This document shows, in pieces, positions 4,003 to 11,227 of a DNA stretch of 14,549 nucleotides. The number at the start of each line of letters is the position of its first letter. The first letter of the stretch is position 1. The notes beneath the pieces are model-generated. The model had not been told where the DNA came from, searched no databases, and was given only the letters and a program-made list of their open reading frames with translations. Origin of the DNA: an uncultured Prevotellaceae bacterium (lineage in GTDB: Bacteria > Bacteroidota > Bacteroidia > Bacteroidales > Bacteroidaceae); assembly GCA_946624335.1 (NCBI GenBank), contig CAMOSA010000044.1, forward strand, positions 1 through 14,549. Direction: 5' to 3'. The translations under genes and the position numbers were made by a program.

Positions 4003-6120
4003 ATGGCAAAACAAGATTTGCATTTGACCCGTAACATCGGCATCATGGCTCACATCGATGCCGGCAAGACGACGACGTCTGAGCGTATCCTCTTCTACAC
4101 GGGTCTGACACATAAGATTGGTGAGGTGCACGATGGCGCTGCCACCATGGACTGGATGGCCCAGGAACAGGAGCGCGGTATCACCATCACCTCTGCCGCT
4201 ACGACGACGTTCTGGAATTGGGCTGGTAACAAGTATAAGATCAACCTCATCGACACTCCGGGACACGTGGACTTCACGGCTGAGGTCGAGCGTTCACTGC
4301 GTGTGCTCGATGGAGCCGTGGCTGCCTACTGCGCCGTCGGCGGCGTCGAGCCTCAGTCCGAGACTGTGTGGCGCCAGGCTGACAAGTACAACGTGCCCCG
4401 CATCGGCTACGTCAATAAGATGGACCGCTCGGGTGCCGACTTCTTCGAGGTCGTACGCCAGATGAAGGACGTGCTCGGCGCTAAGGCTGTGCCCGTCGTC
4501 ATCCCCATCGGCGCCGAAGAGAACTTCAAGGGCGTCGTGGACCTCATCAAGATGAAGGCTATCCTCTGGCACGACGAGACCATGGGCGCTGAATACTCCG
4601 TCGAGGAAATCCCCGCCGACCTGGTCGACGAGGCACAGGAGTGGCGCGACAAAATGCTCGAGACCGTTGCCGAGTACGACGAGGCCCTCATGGAGAAGTT
4701 CTTCGACGATCCCAGCAGCATCACCGAGCAGGAGATCCTGGCCGGACTGCGTGCCGCCACCGTCAGCATGGAAATCACCCCGATGCTCTGCGGCTCCTCG
4801 TTCAAGAACAAGGGCGTGCAGACCCTGCTCGACTATGTCTGCGCCTTCCTGCCCAGCCCTCTGGACACGCCCAACGTCATCGGTACCAACCCCGACACCG
4901 GCGAGGAGGAAGACCGCAAGCCCAGCGAGGACGAGAAGACCTCGGCCCTGGCCTTCAAGATCGCTACCGATCCCTATGTCGGTCGTCTGACCTTCATCCG
5001 TGTCTACTCGGGTAAGGTAGAGGCTGGCTCCTATATCTACAACACCCGTTCGGGCAAGAAGGAGCGTGTAAGCCGTCTCTTCCAGATGCACTCCAACCAC
5101 CAGAACCCGGTCGAAGTCATCGGCGCTGGTGATATCGGCGCAGGCGTAGGCTTCAAGGATATCCGCACTGGCGATACCCTCTGCGACGAAGACGCACCCA
5201 TCGTGCTCGAGAGCATGGAGTTCCCCGACCCCGTCATCGGTATCGCCGTGGAGCCCAAGACGCAGAAGGACCTCGACAAGCTCAGCAACGGCCTCGCCAA
5301 GCTGGCCGAAGAGGATCCCACCTTCACCGTCAAGACCGACGAGCAGAGCGGCCAGACCATCATCAGCGGTATGGGCGAGCTGCACCTCGACATCATCATC
5401 GACCGTCTGAAGCGCGAGTTCAAGGTAGAGTGCAACCAGGGTAAGCCCCAGGTCAACTACAAGGAAGCCATCACCAAGACTGTCAACCTCCGCGAGGTCT
5501 ACAAGAAGCAGTCGGGTGGACGCGGTAAGTTCGCCGACATCATCGTCAACGTAGGTCCCATCGACGAGGACTTCGAGGGCACGGGTCTGCAGTTCATCAA
5601 CAGCGTCACCGGCGGTAACATCCCCAAGGAGTTCATCCCCGCCGTTCAGAAAGGCTTCGAGAGTGCCATGAAGAACGGTATCCTCGGCGGCTTCCCCATG
5701 GACAGCCTGAAGGTGGAGCTCGTCGATGGCTCGTTCCACCCCGTCGACTCCGACCAGCTCTCCTTCGAGATCTGCGCCATCCAGGCCTACAAGAACGCCT
5801 GTGCCCAGGCTAAGCCTGTGCTGATGGAGCCCATCATGAAACTCGAGGTCGTAACGCCCGAGGAGAATATGGGTGACGTCATCGGCGACCTGAATAAGCG
5901 CCGTGGCCAGGTCGAGGGTATGGACACCAGCCGCAGCGGTGCACGCATCGTCAAGGCCATGGTGCCCCTGGGCGAGATGTTCGGTTATGTGACCGCCCTG
6001 CGTACCATCACGTCCGGTCGCGCTACCTCCAGCATGACCTACGACCACCACGCACCCGTCTCCAGCAGCATCGCCAAGAGCGTGCTCGAGGAGATCAAGG
6101 GACGCGTTGACCTGGTGTAA
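4003..6120 (+). CDS. fusA: Translation elongation factor G
   Basis: EF-G is the GTPase that drives tRNA-mRNA translocation on the ribosome and, with ribosome recycling factor, subunit splitting. The 705-residue protein has a complete G domain: P-loop AHIDAGKT (16-23), switch I RGITI (58-62), DTPGH (84-88, with catalytic His88) and NKMD (138-141). Domains II-V follow, including the SGGRGKF segment of domain IV and the C-terminal GRATSSM region. I chose the ATG at 4003 (MAKQDLHLTRNIGIM) because it matches the family start; an in-frame ATG at 3982 would add MNDELNN from a low-complexity spacer. The genes are in the order rpsG-fusA, as in the E. coli str operon, but no tuf follows; rpsJ comes next after 201 nt. 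Whether a second EF-G paralogue (fusA2) exists elsewhere cannot be seen here. Confidence 0.98.
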   Translation: MAKQDLHLTRNIGIMAHIDAGKTTTSERILFYTGLTHKIGEVHDGAATMDWMAQEQERGITITSAATTTFWNWAGNKYKINLIDTPGHVDFTAEVERSLRVLDGAVAAYCAVGGVEPQSETVWRQADKYNVPRIGYVNKMDRSGADFFEVVRQMKDVLGAKAVPVVIPIGAEENFKGVVDLIKMKAILWHDETMGAEYSVEEIPADLVDEAQEWRDKMLETVAEYDEALMEKFFDDPSSITEQEILAGLRAATVSMEITPMLCGSSFKNKGVQTLLDYVCAFLPSPLDTPNVIGTNPDTGEEEDRKPSEDEKTSALAFKIATDPYVGRLTFIRVYSGKVEAGSYIYNTRSGKKERVSRLFQMHSNHQNPVEVIGAGDIGAGVGFKDIRTGDTLCDEDAPIVLESMEFPDPVIGIAVEPKTQKDLDKLSNGLAKLAEEDPTFTVKTDEQSGQTIISGMGELHLDIIIDRLKREFKVECNQGKPQVNYKEAITKTVNLREVYKKQSGGRGKFADIIVNVGPIDEDFEGTGLQFINSVTGGNIPKEFIPAVQKGFESAMKNGILGGFPMDSLKVELVDGSFHPVDSDQLSFEICAIQAYKNACAQAKPVLMEPIMKLEVVTPEENMGDVIGDLNKRRGQVEGMDTSRSGARIVKAMVPLGEMFGYVTALRTITSGRATSSMTYDHHAPVSSSIAKSVLEEIKGRVDLV

Positions 6121-6131
6121 TGGAAAAGATA

Positions 6132-6223
6132 AGTGATGAATGAAAAATGAAAAGTGAAAAATGAAAATTTCATTCGTCATTCGTTATTCATCACTCGTCA
6201 TTCATCACTCGTCATTCATCACT
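6132..6223 (+). repeat. 14-nt-period repeat with inverted arms after fusA
   Basis: Just after the fusA stop, a purine-rich arm repeats TGAAAAATGAAAA at 6141 and 6155. A pyrimidine-rich arm repeats (T/C)ATTCATCACTCG with copies at 6183, 6197 and 6211; both arms have a 14-nt period. AGTGATGAATGA (6132-6143) is the exact reverse complement of TCATTCATCACT at 6198-6209 and 6212-6223, and pairs with one mismatch at 6184-6195. One 5' arm could therefore pair with any of three 3' arms. A small palindrome, AATGAAA-A-TTTCATT, lies in the middle (6160-6174). It is non-coding, and its function is unknown. Confidence 0.88.
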
Positions 6224-6231
6224 AAACAAAC

Positions 6232-6275
6232 GGCCGGGGGCGGCCAAGCATATGACTCTTTGGCCGTCCCCCGCC
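6232..6275 (+). promoter_or_regulatory. Strong GC-rich hairpin upstream of rpsJ (candidate leader or attenuator)
   Basis: The arms GGGGGCGGCCAA (6236-6247) and TTGGCCGTCCCCC (6260-6272) pair over 12 bp with a single bulged T at 6267. Extra outer pairs (C6235-G6273, G6232/G6233 with C6274/C6275) are possible. The loop is about 12 nt. No U-tract follows (TCAAATAAAG), so it is not a standard terminator. It sits 46 nt upstream of the first gene of the S10 cluster. In E. coli the S10 leader is controlled by L4; this hairpin is a candidate for a comparable element, by position only. Confidence 0.7.
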
Positions 6276-6321
6276 TCAAATAAAGAATTAAATAGTAAAT
6301 CGTAAAATTGTAAATCAAATC

Positions 6322-6627
6322 ATGAGTCAGAAGATCAGAATCAAGCTGAAGTCCTACGACCACAATCTGGTGGACAAGTCCGCCGAGAAGATCGTCAAGA
6401 CCGTGAAGGCAACCGGCGCCATCGTGAGCGGCCCCATTCCCCTCCCCACCCACAAGCGCATCTTCACCGTCAACCGTTCTACGTTCGTCAACAAGAAGGC
6501 ACGCGAGCAATTCCAGCTCAGCAGCTACAAGCGCCTCATTGACATCTACAGCAGCACCGCACAGACCGTCGATGCTCTGATGAAGCTGGAATTGCCCAGC
6601 GGCGTAGAAGTAGAGATCAAAGTCTAA
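6322..6627 (+). CDS. rpsJ: 30S ribosomal protein S10 (uS10)
   Basis: S10 lies in the 30S head and, as NusE, also pairs with NusB in antitermination complexes. The 101-residue product matches the family length and shows KIRIKLKSYDHNLVD (4-18), the GAIVSGPIPLPTHKR loop (32-46) and the C-terminal ALMKLELPSGVEVEIKV. The start at 6322 is the only suitable ATG and follows the A/T-rich leader with TTAAATAGTAAATC at 6288-6301. It is the first gene of the S10 cluster, separated from fusA by the repeat and hairpin spacer (6121-6321), in which I see no exact TAnnTTTG promoter. Confidence 0.98.
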   Translation: MSQKIRIKLKSYDHNLVDKSAEKIVKTVKATGAIVSGPIPLPTHKRIFTVNRSTFVNKKAREQFQLSSYKRLIDIYSSTAQTVDALMKLELPSGVEVEIKV

Positions 6628-6648
6628 GGCATCAGTCACCCAAAAGAC

Positions 6649-6675
6649 TTTAAGGAAATCCTTAAATAGTAAATC
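6649..6675 (+). promoter_or_regulatory. Inverted repeat and A/T leader element upstream of rplC
   Basis: TTTAAGGA (6649-6656) and TCCTTAAA (6659-6666) are perfect inverted arms. The overlapping 14-mer TTAAATAGTAAATC (6662-6675) is identical to 6288-6301 upstream of rpsJ. The element ends 22 nt before the rplC ATG, comparable to 20 nt for rpsJ. It could be a translation-enhancing A/T leader or a weak hairpin. Confidence 0.55.
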
Positions 6676-6697
6676 ATCTAATCATTAAATTACTGAA

Positions 6698-7312
6698 ATG
6701 CCAGGATTATTAGGAAAGAAAATCGGAATGACTTCCGTATTCAGTGCCGACGGCAAGAACGTGCCGTGCACTGTTATCGAATTAGGTCCTTGCGTAGTTA
6801 CCCAGGTCAAGAGTGTCGAGAAGGACGGCTATGCTGCCGTTCAGCTCGGTTTCGAGGAGGCTAAGGAGAAGAACACCACCAAGCCCATGCTCGGACACTT
6901 CGCCAAGAGCGGTACTACACCCAAGCGCCACTTGGCCGAGTTCACAGGTTTCGAAGATGTGAATCTTGGAGATACCATTACGGTAGATCTCTTCAACGAC
7001 ACGGCTTTCGTCGACGTTATCGCCACGAGCAAAGGTAAGGGCTTCCAGGGCGTCGTGAAGCGTCACGGCTTCGGCGGCGTCGGACAGAGCACGCACGGTC
7101 AGGACGACCGCCTGCGCAAGCCCGGTTCCATCGGCGCCTGCTCCTATCCCGCCAAGGTCTTCAAGGGCCTCCGCATGGGCGGTCAGATGGGCAACGTCCG
7201 CGTGACTACGCACAACCTGCAAGTGTTAAAGGTGATTCCCGAGCACAACCTGCTCCTCATCAAGGGCAGCATCCCGGGTTTCAAAGGTTCAATCGTAAGC
7301 GTTATTAAGTAA
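6698..7312 (+). CDS. rplC: 50S ribosomal protein L3 (uL3)
   Basis: L3 is an early 50S assembly protein whose loop reaches toward the peptidyl transferase centre. The 204-residue product starts MPGLLGKKIGMT, typical of L3. It keeps the KGKGFQGVVKRHGFGG segment and the GLRMGGQMGN loop, whose Gln is the PrmB methylation site in E. coli. The start at 6698 is set by the conserved N-terminus. It lies 70 nt after rpsJ and 1 nt before rplD, so it is probably translationally coupled to rplD. Confidence 0.98.
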   Translation: MPGLLGKKIGMTSVFSADGKNVPCTVIELGPCVVTQVKSVEKDGYAAVQLGFEEAKEKNTTKPMLGHFAKSGTTPKRHLAEFTGFEDVNLGDTITVDLFNDTAFVDVIATSKGKGFQGVVKRHGFGGVGQSTHGQDDRLRKPGSIGACSYPAKVFKGLRMGGQMGNVRVTTHNLQVLKVIPEHNLLLIKGSIPGFKGSIVSVIK

Positions 7313-7313
7313 G

Positions 7314-7943
7314 ATGGAAGTCAGTGTATTGAATATTAAGGGTCAGGACACCGGCCGCAAGGTGGTCCTCGACGATGCCATCTACGGCATCGAACCCAAT
7401 GACCATGCAATCTATCTCGATGTCCGCCTCTTCCTCGCTAACCAGCGTCAGGGCACTGCCAAGGCCAAGGAGCGCTCCGAGGTCAGCGGCTCAACCCGCA
7501 AGCTCGGTCGCCAGAAAGGTGGCGGCGGTGCACGTCGTGGTGACATCAATTCGCCCGTCCTCGTCGGTGGCGGCCGTGTCTTCGGTCCCCAGCCTCGCGA
7601 CTATGGCTTCAAGCTCAACAAGAAGGTACGCCGTCTTGCCCGCAAGAGTGCCCTGAGCTATAAGGCACAGGAGAACGCTATTGTGGTGGTCGAAGACTTC
7701 ACTTTTGAGGCTCCGAAGACCAAAAACTTCGTCGAAGTCATAAATAATCTTAAAGTTGATGGCAAGAAGACCCTCTTCGTTTTGCCAGGTGCAGATAAAG
7801 CCGTATATTTGTCCGCTCGTAACCTCGAGCGCGCCAATGTGATGGCTGCTTCTGCGCTGAACACCTACAAGGTGCTCGACGCAGACGTGCTTGTACTCGC
7901 GGAGGGTGCGCTCAGCGTCATCGGCGAAAATCTTAACAAGTAA
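7314..7943 (+). CDS. rplD: 50S ribosomal protein L4 (uL4)
   Basis: L4 lines the nascent-peptide exit tunnel and, in E. coli, represses the S10 operon at its leader. The 209-residue product has the extended loop SGSTRKLGRQKGGGGARRGD (residues about 58-77), where macrolide-resistance changes map in other bacteria. The loop looks wild type by the conserved GRQKG. The C-terminal globular part ends VLVLAEGALSVIGENL. The ATG lies 1 nt after the rplC stop with no Shine-Dalgarno, which points to coupled re-initiation. Confidence 0.98.
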   Translation: MEVSVLNIKGQDTGRKVVLDDAIYGIEPNDHAIYLDVRLFLANQRQGTAKAKERSEVSGSTRKLGRQKGGGGARRGDINSPVLVGGGRVFGPQPRDYGFKLNKKVRRLARKSALSYKAQENAIVVVEDFTFEAPKTKNFVEVINNLKVDGKKTLFVLPGADKAVYLSARNLERANVMAASALNTYKVLDADVLVLAEGALSVIGENLNK

Positions 7944-7957
7944 CGGGCTAGACTACT

Positions 7958-8248
7958 ATGGGATATATCATCAAACCCCTGGTCACTGAGAAGATGACCA
8001 ATATCACGGAGAAGCAGAACAAGTTCGGCTTCATCGTCCGTCCTGAGGCCAACAAGGTCGAGATTAAGAACGAGATCGAGGCACTGTACAATGTTACGGT
8101 GACGGGCATCAGCACTTGCCGCTACGCCGGCAAGAACAAGACCCGTTACACAAAGGCAGGCTTGATCAAAGGCCGTACAAACGCCTACAAGAAGGCTATT
8201 GTCACTCTGAAGGAGGGCGATACAATCGATTTCTACGCTAACATTTAA
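7958..8248 (+). CDS. rplW: 50S ribosomal protein L23 (uL23)
   Basis: L23 sits at the exit of the ribosomal tunnel and is the docking point for trigger factor and SRP. The 96-residue product opens MGYIIKPLVTEKMT, a clear L23 signature, and continues NKFGFIVRPEANKVEIKNEIE. The family's variable loop with basic residues (AGKNKTRYTKAGLIKGRT) precedes the C-terminal strand. It starts 14 nt after rplD and ends 8 nt before rplB, within the tightly packed S10 order. Confidence 0.97.
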   Translation: MGYIIKPLVTEKMTNITEKQNKFGFIVRPEANKVEIKNEIEALYNVTVTGISTCRYAGKNKTRYTKAGLIKGRTNAYKKAIVTLKEGDTIDFYANI

Positions 8249-8256
8249 AAAGAAAG

Positions 8257-9084
8257 ATGGCAGTACGTAAATTAAAGCCCACAACACCGGGCCAAAGACA
8301 CAAGATTATAGGTACATTCGAAGAGATTACTGCATCTGTACCTGAGAAGTCTCTTACTTTCGGTAAGCGCTCCACTGGCGGCCGCAATAATGTCGGCAAG
8401 ATGACCGTCCGCTACATCGGCGGCGGCCACAAGCGCAAGTATCGCTTCATCGACTTCAAGCGAGAGAAAGATGGTGTTCCCGCAGTCGTGAAGACCATTG
8501 AGTACGATCCGAACCGCTCGGCTCGCATCGCCCTCCTCTTCTACGCTGACGGTGAGAAGCGTTATATTATTGCTCCCAACGGACTGCAGGTCGGCATGAC
8601 GTTGATGTCTGGTGCCGAGGCTGCTCCCGAAGTAGGCAACGCTCTTCCCCTGCAGAACATTCCCGTCGGTACGGTGATCCACAACATCGAGCTCCGTCCC
8701 GGCCAGGGCGCACTCCTCGTGCGTTCAGCAGGTAACTTCGCTCAGTTAACATCACGTGAAGGTCGCTACTGCGTCATCAAGCTCCCCTCGGGCGAGACGC
8801 GCAAGATCCTCAGCGCCTGCAAGGCTACCGTCGGCAGCGTTGGCAACAGCGACCATGCTCTGGAGAGCTCTGGTAAGGCCGGCCGCAGCCGCTGGCTCGG
8901 ACGTCGCCCCCACAACCGCGGCGTCGTCATGAACCCCCACGATCACCCGATGGGCGGTGGTGAAGGTCGCCAGAGTGGTGGACATCCTCGTTCGCGCAAG
9001 GGACTCTATGCTAAGGGCCTCAAGACGCGTGCACCGAAGAAGCAGTCCAGCAAGTACATCATTGAAAGAGCCAACAAAAAGTAA
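8257..9084 (+). CDS. rplB: 50S ribosomal protein L2 (uL2)
   Basis: L2 is a universal 23S rRNA binder needed for subunit association and peptidyl transferase activity. The 275-residue product shows GKRSTGGRNNVGKMTVRYIGGGHKR in its N-terminal part (positions about 38-62), the OB/SH3-like core, and the C-terminal MNPHDHPMGGGEGRQSGG. The conserved His of the DHP step is present. The HPMGGGEG form instead of E. coli HPHGGGEG is what I expect for Bacteroidetes. It starts 8 nt after rplW with only AAAGAAAG upstream, no true Shine-Dalgarno. Confidence 0.98.
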   Translation: MAVRKLKPTTPGQRHKIIGTFEEITASVPEKSLTFGKRSTGGRNNVGKMTVRYIGGGHKRKYRFIDFKREKDGVPAVVKTIEYDPNRSARIALLFYADGEKRYIIAPNGLQVGMTLMSGAEAAPEVGNALPLQNIPVGTVIHNIELRPGQGALLVRSAGNFAQLTSREGRYCVIKLPSGETRKILSACKATVGSVGNSDHALESSGKAGRSRWLGRRPHNRGVVMNPHDHPMGGGEGRQSGGHPRSRKGLYAKGLKTRAPKKQSSKYIIERANKK

Positions 9085-9108
9085 TCACAGTTAAACTCGA
9101 AGTAAATT

Positions 9109-9378
9109 ATGAGTCGTTCACTTAAGAAAGGTCCATACATCGCAGTAAGCCTTGAGAAGAAGGTTCTCGCCATGAACGAGAGCGGCAAGAAGAACGTCGT
9201 GAAGACTTGGGCTCGCGCTTCAATGATCAGCCCCGACTTCGTCGGCCACACGATTGCCGTCCACAACGGTAACAAGTTCATCCCTGTGTATGTCACTGAG
9301 AACATGGTAGGCCACAAGCTGGGCGAGTTCGCTCCCACTCGTAAGTTCGGCGGCCATGCAGGTCAGAAGAAGAAGTAA
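9109..9378 (+). CDS. rpsS: 30S ribosomal protein S19 (uS19)
   Basis: S19 binds 16S rRNA in the 30S head with S13. The 89-residue product starts MSRSLKKGPYI and contains the family signature HNGNKFIPVYVTENMVGHKLGEFAPTRKF. Its basic C-terminus ends GGHAGQKKK. It follows rplB by 24 nt and precedes rplV by 46 nt; both gaps are plain A/T-rich sequence with nothing visible in them. Confidence 0.98.
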   Translation: MSRSLKKGPYIAVSLEKKVLAMNESGKKNVVKTWARASMISPDFVGHTIAVHNGNKFIPVYVTENMVGHKLGEFAPTRKFGGHAGQKKK

Positions 9379-9424
9379 GCAGGACCACGGATCCAACAAC
9401 CAGAATTAATAGAGTAATAATATA

Positions 9425-9823
9425 ATGGGAAAAAGAAAAAGACTTGCAGCTGAAGCAAGAAAAGCTGCACAGAAGACCCAGTACTTTGCCAAGGCCAAGA
9501 GCGTGCCGTCCTCCCCTCGGAAGATGCGTTATGTGGTGGATTTGATCCGCGGCATGGAGGTCAACCGCGCCCTGGCTACCCTGCACTTCAACAAGAAGGC
9601 CGCAGCTGCCGATGTGGAGAAGCTCCTCCGCTCGGCCATCGCCAACTGGGAACAGAAGAACGATCGCAAGGCCGAGGATGGCGAGCTGATCGTCTCGAGA
9701 GTATTCGTCGACGAGGGCGCAACCCTCAAGCGCATGCGTCCGGCTCCGCAGGGCCGCGGCTACCGCATCCGCAAACGCAGCAACCACGTCACATTGTTCG
9801 TTGACACAAAAACTAATGATTAA
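9425..9823 (+). CDS. rplV: 50S ribosomal protein L22 (uL22)
   Basis: L22 lines the exit tunnel through a long beta hairpin. The 132-residue product has a Bacteroidetes-type basic N-terminal extension (MGKRKRLAAEARKAAQ). The core follows: VPSSPRKMRYVVDLIRG, then KLLRSAIANWEQK, then the tunnel hairpin KRMRPAPQGRGYRIRKRSNHVTL. The hairpin, where macrolide-resistance changes arise elsewhere, has no visible insertion or deletion. The start at 9425 is the first ATG of the frame and gives the expected extension. It is 11 nt from rpsC. Confidence 0.97.
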   Translation: MGKRKRLAAEARKAAQKTQYFAKAKSVPSSPRKMRYVVDLIRGMEVNRALATLHFNKKAAAADVEKLLRSAIANWEQKNDRKAEDGELIVSRVFVDEGATLKRMRPAPQGRGYRIRKRSNHVTLFVDTKTND

Positions 9824-9834
9824 TCAGAAAAAGT

Positions 9835-10569
9835 ATGGGACAGAAAGTTAATCCTATCAGCAACCGTCTCGGTATCGTACGTGGTTGGGATTCCAATTGG
9901 TATGGTGGCAAAGACTTCGGCGATTCCATTCTCGAGGACAGCAAGATCCGCAAGTACCTCATGGTGCGCCTGGGCGATGCCAACATCTCCCGCATTGTCA
10001 TCGAACGTACTCTGAAGCTCGTGACCATTACAGTCTGCACCTCTCGTCCGGGCCTGATTATCGGTAAGGGTGGTGAAAAGGTCGATGCCCTGAAGAAGGA
10101 GCTCAAGAAGATCACCGACAAGGACATACAGATCAATATCTTCGAGGTGAAGAAGCCCGACCTGGACGCCAACATCGTCGGCGCCAACATCGCCAAGCAG
10201 GTGGAGGGCAAGATCGCCTATCGCCGTGCCATCAAGATGGCCATCGCCAATACCATGCGTGCCGGTGCCGAAGGCATCAAGGTGCTCATCTCCGGCCGTC
10301 TGAACGGCGCCGAAATCGCCCGTTCTGAGATGTTCAAGGAAGGCCGTACCCCCCTTCACACTTTCCGCGCAGATATCGACTACTGCCAGACAGAGGCCCT
10401 CACCAAGGTCGGCCTGCTCGGCATCAAGGTATGGATCTGCCGTGGCGAGATCTATGGTAAGAAGGACCTGGCTCCTAACTTCTCACAGCAGAAGGAGAGT
10501 GGACGTTTAGGAGGCAATGACCGTGGCGGTCGCCGCGGCCCCCGTCGTCCCCGCAACAACAATCGTTAA
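9835..10569 (+). CDS. rpsC: 30S ribosomal protein S3 (uS3)
   Basis: S3 forms part of the mRNA entry channel and contributes to ribosomal helicase activity. The 244-residue product starts MGQKVNPISNRLGI. It carries a type II KH domain with the GLIIGKGG motif at 73-80, followed by the S3 C-terminal domain with ISGRLNGAEIARSE. The tail (NDRGGRRGPRRPRNNNR) is Arg/Asn/Gly-rich and looks disordered, as often in this group. It is spaced 11 nt after rplV and 20 nt before rplP. Confidence 0.98.
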   Translation: MGQKVNPISNRLGIVRGWDSNWYGGKDFGDSILEDSKIRKYLMVRLGDANISRIVIERTLKLVTITVCTSRPGLIIGKGGEKVDALKKELKKITDKDIQINIFEVKKPDLDANIVGANIAKQVEGKIAYRRAIKMAIANTMRAGAEGIKVLISGRLNGAEIARSEMFKEGRTPLHTFRADIDYCQTEALTKVGLLGIKVWICRGEIYGKKDLAPNFSQQKESGRLGGNDRGGRRGPRRPRNNNR

Positions 10570-10589
10570 ACTACTGAAAGAACGTAATT

Positions 10590-11015
10590 ATGTTACAGCC
10601 GAAAAGAACTAAATATAGAAGACCGCAAAAAGGGCGTTGCAAGGGTAACGCTCAGCGCGGCAATCAGCTTGCTTTCGGGTCGTTCGGTATCAAGAGTCTC
10701 GACACACACTGGATTACGGGCCGGCAGATTGAGGCCGCTCGTGTCGCCGTGACGCGTTACATGCAGCGTGAAGGTCAGGTGTGGATCCGCATCTTCCCGG
10801 ACAAGCCCATCACCAAGAAGCCTGCCGACGTCCGAATGGGTAAAGGTAAGGGTGATCCCGTAGGCTACGTGTTCCCCATCACCCCCGGCCGCATCATCTT
10901 CGAGGTCGAAGGCGTACCCTATGAGACTGCAAAGGAAGCCCTGCGCCTCGCCGCACAGAAGCTCCCCGTTACAACGAAGTTCATTGTTAGACGAGATTAC
11001 GACAAAAACGCTTGA
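10590..11015 (+). CDS. rplP: 50S ribosomal protein L16 (uL16)
   Basis: L16 binds near the A site and central protuberance and joins late in 50S assembly. The 141-residue product has MLQPKRTKYRR at the start, FGSFGIKSL, and the loop PADVRMGKGKGDPVGYV. The loop includes the Arg (residue 82) equivalent to the one hydroxylated by YcfD in E. coli. It is the usual length for Bacteroidetes within a few residues. Its stop is 2 nt from the rpmC ATG, giving probable translational coupling. Confidence 0.98.
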   Translation: MLQPKRTKYRRPQKGRCKGNAQRGNQLAFGSFGIKSLDTHWITGRQIEAARVAVTRYMQREGQVWIRIFPDKPITKKPADVRMGKGKGDPVGYVFPITPGRIIFEVEGVPYETAKEALRLAAQKLPVTTKFIVRRDYDKNA

Positions 11016-11017
11016 TT

Positions 11018-11212
11018 ATGAAGACAGCAGAAGTAAGAGCCCTCTCTGTCGAGGAGCTCGCCGAAAAGATTGAAACGGCCAAGGCACAGTACCAGCAGAC
11101 GTTGCTCAACCACGCCGTGGCTCCGCTGGAGAATCCTTCCCAGATCAAGAAGCTACGTCGTGACATCGCTCGCATGATGACGATCCTTGCTGAGAAACAG
11201 AACACTAAATAA
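11018..11212 (+). CDS. rpmC: 50S ribosomal protein L29 (uL29)
   Basis: L29 lies beside L23 at the tunnel exit. The 64-residue product is a two-helix protein, MKTAEVRALSVEELAEKI then QIKKLRRDIARMMTILAEK, matching the L29 fold. The ATG at 11018 is preferred over the in-frame TTG at 11012, which would overlap the rplP stop and add only two residues. It is 2 nt after rplP and 15 nt before the preferred rpsQ start. Confidence 0.95.
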   Translation: MKTAEVRALSVEELAEKIETAKAQYQQTLLNHAVAPLENPSQIKKLRRDIARMMTILAEKQNTK

Positions 11213-11227
11213 ATAATGGTCTTAAAC

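Noticed and set aside
4294..6180. Long minus-strand open frame opposite fusA (628 codons)
   Set aside because: It is the antisense shadow of a highly biased fusA; its product is a low-complexity Asp/His/Val/Leu-rich string with no recognisable motif.
6232..6275. The GC-rich hairpin as an intrinsic terminator ending the str operon
   Set aside because: The bases after the stem are TCAAATAAAG with no U-tract, and no exact promoter match was seen before rpsJ to restart transcription.
6121..6321. A missing or degraded tuf gene after fusA
   Set aside because: No EF-Tu remnant is visible in the spacer, and separation of tuf from this cluster is, as I recall, usual in Bacteroidetes.
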